From a bacterium (GTDB taxonomy: Bacteria; Planctomycetota; J058; JACQDU01): a stretch of 5,195 nt of DNA. Shown here piece by piece: positions 1 to 5,195 of the stretch. Under the pieces are notes generated by a model. That model searched no databases. It saw only the letters and a list, made by a program, of their open reading frames with translations, and was not told the DNA's origin. Both the position numbers and the translations under genes were made by a program. Location of the stretch: contig JACQDU010000556.1 in the NCBI GenBank assembly GCA_016200955.1, positions 1 through 5,195 on the forward strand, read 5' to 3'. Within the stretch, counting starts at the first letter, position 1. Each line of letters begins with the position of its first letter.

Positions 1-387
1 CTGTTCCGGCAGGTCCTCGACAACCTCGTCGACAACGCGACGAAGTACGCGAGGAACGGAAAGGCCCGCATCGACATCGACGCGCGGGAGTCGGACGGGC
101 GCCTCGTCCTCCTCGTGAAGGACGACGGGATCGGCGTCCCGAGGAGCGAGCAGCGGAAGATCTTCGAGCGCTTCTACCGCATCGAGGGAGACTCCGACCG
201 GAGCCGGAAGGGCACCGGCCTCGGCCTGTTCGTCGTGCGCTCGATCGTCGCCGCCCACGCGGGCGACGTGGACTGCGAGAGCGAGGGGAAGGACAGGGGC
301 TCGACCTTCCGGATCGAGCTCCCGCTCGCCCCTCCCGTGAGCGAGGACGAGCCCGCCCCGCAGTCGACCAAGGAAGCCGTCGCGTGA
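1..387 (+). CDS. Sensor histidine kinase, C-terminal catalytic (HATPase) part; 5' end outside window
   Basis: The frame is open from the first base, so this is the last 128 residues of a longer protein; the sensor and the phospho-accepting His domain lie to the left. The visible part is a GHKL ATP-binding domain. The N box NLVDNATKYA is at residues 8-17 of the fragment (N12 the expected Mg-ATP ligand). The G1 box DDGIGV is at 41-46, the F box IFERFYR at 54-60, and the G2 box GTGLGL at 71-76, inside an ATP lid rich in Ser, Arg and Lys. A low-complexity acidic/proline tail of about 18 residues follows the domain. Such kinases autophosphorylate on His and pass the phosphate to a partner regulator. 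The partner is almost certainly the next gene, whose GTG start overlaps this stop as GTGA. The signal sensed cannot be told because the input domain is missing. All nucleotide-binding boxes look intact. Confidence 0.95.
   Translation: MFRQVLDNLVDNATKYARNGKARIDIDARESDGRLVLLVKDDGIGVPRSEQRKIFERFYRIEGDSDRSRKGTGLGLFVVRSIVAAHAGDVDCESEGKDRGSTFRIELPLAPPVSEDEPAPQSTKEAVA
370..375 (+). promoter_or_regulatory. Ribosome binding site of the response regulator
   Basis: AAGGAA lies inside the end of the kinase gene, 8 bases before the GTG at 384. It supports that GTG as the start and, with the GTGA overlap, suggests translational coupling of kinase and regulator. Confidence 0.5.
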
Positions 388-1115
388 GCAAGATCCTCCT
401 CGTGGAAGACGAGGACCACCTGGCGCAGGGGCTGGCCTTCAATCTCCGGAACCAGGGCTACGAGGTCACGGTCATCGACGACGGCCGGAAGGCGCTCGAC
501 CTCCTCGAGCGGAGGACGTTCGACCTCATCGTGCTCGACGTCATGCTCCCGGGAACGGAAGGGACCGAGGTCGCGCGCGCGAGGCGGCGGAACGGAGACT
601 GGACGCCGATCCTCATGCTCACGGCGAAGGACGATCAGAAGGACGTGATCACGGGGATCGAGGCCGGGGCCGACGACTACATCGCGAAGCCGTTCGACCT
701 GGACGAGCTGCTCGCCCGGATCCGCGGCCTCCTCAGGCGGCAGGCATGGACGCGCGCGAAGCTCGACGGCCGCTCGGGGAGCGACGTGGGACCCGTCCCG
801 GACGAGGAGCCCGAGCCGCTCAAGTTCGGGCAGTGCACCGTGGACTTCAAGACGCTGCGGGCGAGAGGAGCCGACGGCGAGGAGGCCGAGCTCTCTCCCA
901 AGGAGGCGGCGATCATGCGCCTCTTCGCCGCTCACCCGGACGAGGTGATCTCCCGCGCACGGCTCCTCGAGGACGTCTGGGGCCTCAAGGGATCTCTCCA
1001 GACGCGCACGGTGGACAACTTCATCCTGCGTCTCCGGAAGAGATTCGAGACGAGGCCCGATCACCCGAAGCACATCCTCTCAGTGAGAGGTGCAGGGTAT
1101 CGGTTCAAGCCCTGA
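384..1115 (+). CDS. OmpR/PhoB-family response regulator (receiver plus winged-helix DNA-binding domain)
   Basis: This is a 243-residue transcription factor controlled by phosphorylation from the kinase encoded just before it. The receiver domain spans about residues 3-118. It has the acidic pair E8/D9, phosphoacceptor D52 in LIVLDVMLPG, switch T80, aromatic Y99, and the invariant K102-P103. A charged linker of about 26 residues (121-146) leads to a winged-helix domain at about 147-243. Hallmarks there are RARLLEDVWG (191-200), the recognition helix beginning RTVDNFILRLRKRFE (208-222), and the closing wing SVRGAGYRF (233-241). The length is slightly above PhoB or OmpR because of the linker. 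The GTG start is fixed by the overlap with the kinase stop and by the conserved KILLVEDE opening. The target genes are unknown. The family resemblance is to PhoB/OmpR generally, and I see no basis for a specific symbol. Its stop is one base from the stop of convergent clpX. Confidence 0.96.
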   Translation: MSKILLVEDEDHLAQGLAFNLRNQGYEVTVIDDGRKALDLLERRTFDLIVLDVMLPGTEGTEVARARRRNGDWTPILMLTAKDDQKDVITGIEAGADDYIAKPFDLDELLARIRGLLRRQAWTRAKLDGRSGSDVGPVPDEEPEPLKFGQCTVDFKTLRARGADGEEAELSPKEAAIMRLFAAHPDEVISRARLLEDVWGLKGSLQTRTVDNFILRLRKRFETRPDHPKHILSVRGAGYRFKP

Positions 1116-1116
1116 G

Positions 1117-2427
<1,311 letters not shown>

Positions 2428-2433
2428 CGCACT

Positions 2434-2439
2434 CTCCTC
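2434..2439 (-). promoter_or_regulatory. Ribosome binding site of clpX
   Basis: On the minus strand GAGGAG stands six bases before the GTG at 2427. This supports a non-ATG start for clpX. Confidence 0.7.
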
Positions 2440-2457
2440 GTGACTCGTTCTCGAAGT

Positions 2458-2481
2458 CCGTCTTCCCTTCCCGAAAGACGG
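2458..2481 (-). other. Stem-loop in the clpP-clpX gap, just upstream of the clpX ribosome binding site
   Basis: In the mRNA sense the arms CCGTCTTTC and GGAAGACGG pair over 9 positions (8 Watson-Crick pairs and one T-G wobble) around the loop GGGAAG. The foot of the stem is 18 bases from the clpX GAGGAG. No run of T follows, so it is not a standard intrinsic terminator. An RNA processing or stability element, or a translational control element, is possible. The pairing is seen directly; the function is inference. Confidence 0.4.
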
Positions 2482-2507
2482 CGCGATGGTGACATGAGGC
2501 TCCGACA

Positions 2508-2533
2508 GCGCGCGAGCCCCAGGGGGCGCGCGC
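2508..2533 (-). other. GC-rich stem-loop right after clpP
   Basis: Seven perfect outer pairs (2508-2514 with 2527-2533, alternating G and C) are followed by a two-base bulge (2515-2516). Three inner pairs (2517-2519 with 2524-2526) close a four-base loop. It begins 14 bases beyond the clpP stop. No T tract follows on the minus strand, so full termination before clpX is unlikely. It could protect the clpP message 3' end or attenuate read-through. GC-rich DNA forms such pairings by chance fairly easily. Confidence 0.35.
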
Positions 2534-2547
2534 CGGAGCGCGTTCGA

Positions 2548-3207
2548 TCAGTCGTCGCCCGCGCCCGGAGCATCGGGCTTCTTCTCGGGGCTCCCTTCGA
2601 GGGCCCCCTCGGGCGCCGCGACGATCACCTCGTCCACGAGCCCGTATTCCTTCGCCTGGATCGCGCTCATGAAGAAGTCGCGGTCGGCGTCCTTCTCGAT
2701 CGACTTCATCGGCTTCCCCGTGTGCTTCGCGAGGATGTCGTAGAGGGCGCTCTTCAGGCGCTTGATCTCCTCGGCCTGGATCTCGATGTCGCTGGCCGTT
2801 CCCTGGGCGCCGCCCCAGGGCTGGTGGATCATGATCCGCGAGTGCGGGAGCGCGAAGCGCTTCCCCTTGGTCCCCGCGCAGAGGAGGACGGCTCCCATCG
2901 AGGCCGCTTGCCCGATGCAGTAAGTGGCCACGTCGCACTTCACGAACTGCATCGTGTCGTAGATCGCGAGGCCGGCCGTGACGCTCCCTCCAGGCGAGTT
3001 GATGTAGAGCTGGATGTCCTGGTTCTTGTTCTCGAACTGGAGGTAGAGCAGCTGGGCCATGATCACGTTCGCGACCATGTCGTCGATCGAGGAGCCGATG
3101 AAGATGATCCGCTCCTTCAAGAGCCGCGAGTAGATGTCGTAGCTACGCTCGCCGCGTCCGGTCTTCTCGATGACGAAGGGGATCAGCGTGTCGCTCGCTA
3201 GGCTCAC
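2548..3207 (-). CDS. clpP: ATP-dependent Clp protease, proteolytic subunit ClpP
   Basis: This is a 219-residue serine peptidase (family S14) that forms the double-ring degradation chamber served by ClpX. The catalytic triad is S103 in GQAASMGA, H128 in RIMIHQPWGG, and D177 in DRDFFMSA. The SPGGS segment (71-75) supplies the oxyanion region, and YSRLLKERIIFIG (26-38) is the standard N-terminal block. A long propeptide is absent: the conserved LIPFVIEKTGRGERSYD part begins at residue 8. The C-terminus runs about 20 residues beyond the usual core as a charged, proline-rich tail (from about 198, ending PDAPGAGDD), which is likely flexible. The start is GTG with AGGAG six bases upstream. No in-frame ATG fits the conserved beginning. 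clpX lies downstream on the same strand. The trigger-factor gene often found just before clpP is not here; an M50 protease gene occupies that place. Confidence 0.98.
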   Translation of the reverse strand: MSLASDTLIPFVIEKTGRGERSYDIYSRLLKERIIFIGSSIDDMVANVIMAQLLYLQFENKNQDIQLYINSPGGSVTAGLAIYDTMQFVKCDVATYCIGQAASMGAVLLCAGTKGKRFALPHSRIMIHQPWGGAQGTASDIEIQAEEIKRLKSALYDILAKHTGKPMKSIEKDADRDFFMSAIQAKEYGLVDEVIVAAPEGALEGSPEKKPDAPGAGDD

Positions 3208-3213
3208 GGAGGT

Positions 3214-3218
3214 CTCCT
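3214..3218 (-). promoter_or_regulatory. Ribosome binding site of clpP
   Basis: AGGAG on the minus strand lies six bases before the GTG at 3207, the same spacing as at clpX. It favours this GTG over the out-of-frame ATG at 3247. Confidence 0.7.
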
Positions 3219-3245
3219 GGGCGATTCTCGGTCTCGACGGGCAGC

Positions 3246-3283
3246 ATTATAGGAGGAAGCGACGCAGGCGCGTGGAATTTTTG
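3246..3283 (-). promoter_or_regulatory. Candidate clpP(-clpX) promoter with perfect -10 box and upstream A-tract
   Basis: The minus strand carries an exact TATAAT at 3251-3246, striking in such GC-rich DNA and located in the gap before clpP. It predicts transcription starting near 3239 and a leader of about 32 bases that contains the AGGAG. No good -35 hexamer is present: at 17 bases spacing the sequence is CACGCG, and TTCCAC fits only at 20 bases. The run CAAAAATT (3283-3276) falls about where an UP element would bind the alpha subunits of RNA polymerase (roughly -38 to -44). I read this as a housekeeping-sigma promoter that leans on the A-tract or on an activator. I see no CIRCE repeat and no sigma-32-type boxes. 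Confidence 0.5.
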
Positions 3284-3286
3284 AGA

Positions 3287-3314
3287 GAGCGCCGACGCGG
3301 TGCGGCGAGCGCTC
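3287..3314 (-). other. Imperfect stem-loop at the end of the M50 protease gene
   Basis: The arms 3311-3314/3303-3306 and 3287-3290/3291-3294 can pair over eight G/C-rich positions, with a four-base bulge (3307-3310) and an eight-base loop. The structure starts on the M50 stop codon. It is followed on the minus strand by TCTCTCAAAAATT, not by a T run, so it is at best a weak terminator between the membrane-protein pair and clpP. The pairing is visible; the role is uncertain. Confidence 0.25.
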
Positions 3315-4437
3315 ATCGGCTCTCGTCGGAGTCGCTCGAGATCGCAGCGATCTCATCGGGGCGCGCGTGCTTCTTGAGTAGCGCCGCCGATTCGGCGCGC
3401 GTTCGCATCTCTGTGGCGATGAGGACCGATGCGAGCCCCACGTACGCGAGCGCGCACGCGAAGCGCTTCGGCCGGGCGACGGTGTGGTAACGCGCGAGCC
3501 AGAGCGGAGCACCTTCCCGGCGAGCCTTCTCCCCCTGCATGACCCTCGACATCGGGAAGATCGCCAGGAGCCCGAGGTACGGCTCTCCGATCCAGAAGCC
3601 CCCGACGGCGAGGCCGATCGTGAGGACGAGCCAGAGCGCTGGATCGAGCACGCTCGCCGCACGCCCGCCGTCGAGCGGGTAGACCGGGATGAGGTTGAAG
3701 AGGTTGAGCCAGATGGCCAGCGAACCCACGGCGAACACGAGCTCGCCGGTATCGCCGCCGATCACGCGAGCGAGCCCGAGCGCGGCGAACGCGCCCACGG
3801 ACCCGAGGAAGGGGCCGGCGAGGCCGCACACGGCGTCCTCGGCCGCGTCGCGCGGCTCGACCTTGAGCCGGATGAACGCGCCGAGGAACGGGACGAAGAG
3901 CGGGGCCGAGATCGCGTTCCCGTAGAGACGGTTCGCGATGACGTGTCCCATCTCGTGGATCCAGATGAGCAGGATGAAGCCGGCCGCGAACCGGAGGCCG
4001 AAGATCCGGCTGTAGACCCAGACGGAGAGCAGCATCGTGAGGGCGGAGAAGAGGAGCTTGCTCCCCTTGGCGGCGAAGAGCGCGATCGACTTGAACTTCG
4101 CGAGGAGGAGGCCGATTCCCGTGAGGATCCCGAAGATCCCCTTCCTGCCCGAGGCCGAGCCGGAGGCGGCGGTCTGACCGTCCCTCGCCGGCACGCCGGA
4201 GGTCGCGGGTGCGAGACGCTCGATCCGCGAGCGGACCTCTCTCGCTTGCCCCGAGCTCTCCGGAAGCAGCTCGAGCGCGGAGAGCCAGGCCGCTCGCGCC
4301 TCTGGCTTGGCTCCCTGGACCTCGAGCTCGTCCGCCTGCTTCGCGAGCGTCGCGATGCGCTTCCCGTAAGCGAGCCTCCCGCACGGGCAGAGGAGCACGC
4401 GCGAGGGAAGCTCGGTCCCGCAGAAGTCGCAGCTCAC
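3313..4437 (-). CDS. Site-2-type intramembrane metalloprotease (peptidase M50) with N-terminal Cys motif and TPR-like segment
   Basis: This 374-residue protein joins a soluble front to a membrane protease core. Residues 3-19 hold C3, C6, C17 and C19, a small zinc-ribbon-like motif. Residues about 28-75 form a helical pair resembling one TPR unit (ADELEVQG, then ARAAWLSALELLP). A Gly/Ser linker leads to several membrane segments at about 125-145, 148-168, 204-226, 233-252, 268-297 and 325-342. The zinc site is HEMGH (H161, E162, H165), with the third ligand expected at D256 in PVYPLDGG. The AGPFLGS stretch (207-213) is also typical of M50 enzymes. There is no PDZ or CBS domain, so it is neither RseP-like nor a CBS-bearing SpoIVFB type; it resembles the uncharacterised bacterial site-2 homologues. 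Such enzymes cut transmembrane segments to release regulators; the substrate here is unknown. The GTG start overlaps the upstream stop (GTGA) and lacks a clear ribosome site, so coupled translation is likely. Confidence 0.93.
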   Translation of the reverse strand: MSCDFCGTELPSRVLLCPCGRLAYGKRIATLAKQADELEVQGAKPEARAAWLSALELLPESSGQAREVRSRIERLAPATSGVPARDGQTAASGSASGRKGIFGILTGIGLLLAKFKSIALFAAKGSKLLFSALTMLLSVWVYSRIFGLRFAAGFILLIWIHEMGHVIANRLYGNAISAPLFVPFLGAFIRLKVEPRDAAEDAVCGLAGPFLGSVGAFAALGLARVIGGDTGELVFAVGSLAIWLNLFNLIPVYPLDGGRAASVLDPALWLVLTIGLAVGGFWIGEPYLGLLAIFPMSRVMQGEKARREGAPLWLARYHTVARPKRFACALAYVGLASVLIATEMRTRAESAALLKKHARPDEIAAISSDSDESR

Positions 4438-5195
4438 GCTTGAGGCCGCTCGAAGTCGATGCCGGCGCCCTTCGCTTCGGGAGCGGGAGGCGGCAACACG
4501 GGCCGCACGACCGCCGCCGGCGGAGGAGCGGGAACGGCCTCAGTGCCCGGGAGCGCGGCCGCGGGAGAAGGTGGCGCCGAGACCCGCGCAGGCTCGACCG
4601 GGAACGGCCCCTTTATCTCCAGCTTCGCGAGAACGTTCCTCCGCCACGCTCCCGCGACGCCGAAGAGAGCGAAGAGTCCCATGAGCGGCGCGTGCTGGGC
4701 GATCGCGGTCAAGACCAGCGGGACCGTCTGCACGAAGATCTGACCCGCCACGAGGGCCGGCACGGCGTCCGGGTTCTTCTCGAGGACGGAGAAGTACATC
4801 GCCGGAGCCCAGGCGTAGATCCACGCGAGCAGCGTGAGCGCTCCCGCGAGCACCTGAAAGCCGAGACCTCCGCGGTTCCCCGAGCCCTTCCGCACGGCCG
4901 TGCCGATCGCCGCTCCCATGACGAGCGATGCGATGACGTAGCCCCAGCCCGGAGGGCTCCCGCTCTGCACCGTGACGGCCTGGATGATCGCTCCCCAGGC
5001 CGCAGACGTGGCGACCGCGGCAGCGAGGCCGAAGGCGATCGCCTTGAGCACCTTCTCCGGCGTGACCGCGAGGATCGAGTCGCGGACGCGGTAGGCGCAG
5101 CGCTCGCACGTCGCGACGCTGTCGTTGATCGTGCAGTAGCTCGCCATCGGGAGCCGGCACAGCCCGCAGACCTGCGCGGCGCGCCCTTCGATCTC
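4434..5195 (-). CDS. Membrane protein with N-terminal zinc ribbon and proline-rich tail; start lies beyond the window
   Basis: I do not recognise a named gene. The frame stays open to the right edge. An ATG at 5147 would give 237 residues, but the 16 codons before it encode CGLC, which pairs with the later CERC. Together they make a CxxC-16-CxxC zinc ribbon (residues 10, 13, 30 and 33 counted from the edge). That ATG is therefore very probably internal. Counted from the ATG, hydrophobic segments lie at about 34-57, 69-86, 97-119, 131-150 and 153-168. A glycine-rich GAAIGTAVRKGSGNRGG stretch (78-94) ends the second and enters the following loop. A tail of about 57 residues rich in Pro and Ala (181-237) follows. 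No catalytic motif is visible, so a scaffold, sensor or partner of the M50 protease is more likely than an enzyme. Its stop overlaps the GTG of that protease, so the two are made together. Similar zinc-ribbon plus membrane proteins of unknown function are common in high-GC bacteria. Confidence 0.85.
   Translation of the reverse strand, partial: EIEGRAAQVCGLCRLPMASYCTINDSVATCERCAYRVRDSILAVTPEKVLKAIAFGLAAAVATSAAWGAIIQAVTVQSGSPPGWGYVIASLVMGAAIGTAVRKGSGNRGGLGFQVLAGALTLLAWIYAWAPAMYFSVLEKNPDAVPALVAGQIFVQTVPLVLTAIAQHAPLMGLFALFGVAGAWRRNVLAKLEIKGPFPVEPARVSAPPSPAAALPGTEAVPAPPPAAVVRPVLPPPAPEAKGAGIDFERPQA

Noticed and set aside
174..1073. Minus-strand open frame of 299 codons antisense to the kinase and response regulator
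   Set aside because: It is a shadow of two well-supported genes, with low-complexity Arg/Glu/Leu composition and no motif.
3245..3247. ATG on the minus strand overlapping the TATAAT, as an alternative clpP start
   Set aside because: It is not in frame with clpP, and the GTG at 3207 has a proper AGGAG and the conserved N-terminal sequence.
3278..3314. Plus-strand T run next to a GC-rich hairpin as an intrinsic terminator
   Set aside because: On the plus strand the T run precedes the hairpin instead of following it, and no plus-strand gene ends nearby. On the minus strand the tail is A-rich, the wrong polarity.
3484..4443. Plus-strand open frame of 319 codons antisense to the M50 protease
   Set aside because: It is an extremely Glu/Arg/Asp-rich shadow with no recognisable fold, while the minus strand encodes clear HEMGH and LDGG zinc motifs.

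Overview
This is a GC-rich chromosomal window packed with genes, with only two short non-coding gaps (about 120 and 105 bases). The protein families fit a high-GC Gram-negative-type bacterium. The style of the response regulator and of the zinc-ribbon site-2 protease reminds me of Acidobacteriota or a deltaproteobacterial/myxobacterial lineage. That is an impression from the sequence, not a placement. All four genes whose starts lie inside the window begin with GTG.

Layout. On the plus strand, 1-1115 holds a two-component system: the C-terminal ATP-binding part of a sensor histidine kinase (its front lies outside the window), overlapped through GTGA by an OmpR/PhoB-type response regulator. 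A single base separates this from the convergent minus-strand block. Read in its own direction, that block runs from the right edge leftwards. First is a membrane protein with an N-terminal zinc ribbon, cut by the window edge. It is coupled by another GTGA overlap to an M50 site-2-type intramembrane metalloprotease that also has a Cys-rich N-terminus. After a 105-base gap with a good promoter candidate comes clpP, then a 120-base gap with two stem-loops and a possible tiny upstream reading frame, then clpX.

How the genes may work together. ClpP and ClpX form the ATP-dependent ClpXP protease, and every catalytic and docking motif I looked for is intact. The membrane pair upstream probably acts as one unit: an intramembrane protease and a membrane partner. 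In well-studied bacteria (RseP and ClpXP acting on RseA) site-2 cleavage releases a fragment that ClpXP then degrades, so this neighbourhood is suggestive. No anti-sigma factor or other substrate is visible here, and clpP appears to have its own promoter, so a joint pathway is inference. The two-component system need not be related to either.

Novelty. Most of the window is conserved housekeeping. The least described part is the zinc-ribbon membrane protein plus zinc-ribbon M50 protease pair (3313 to the right edge). The next most interesting part is the structured clpP-clpX gap. I see no RNA genes, mobile elements, CRISPR arrays or notable direct repeats.
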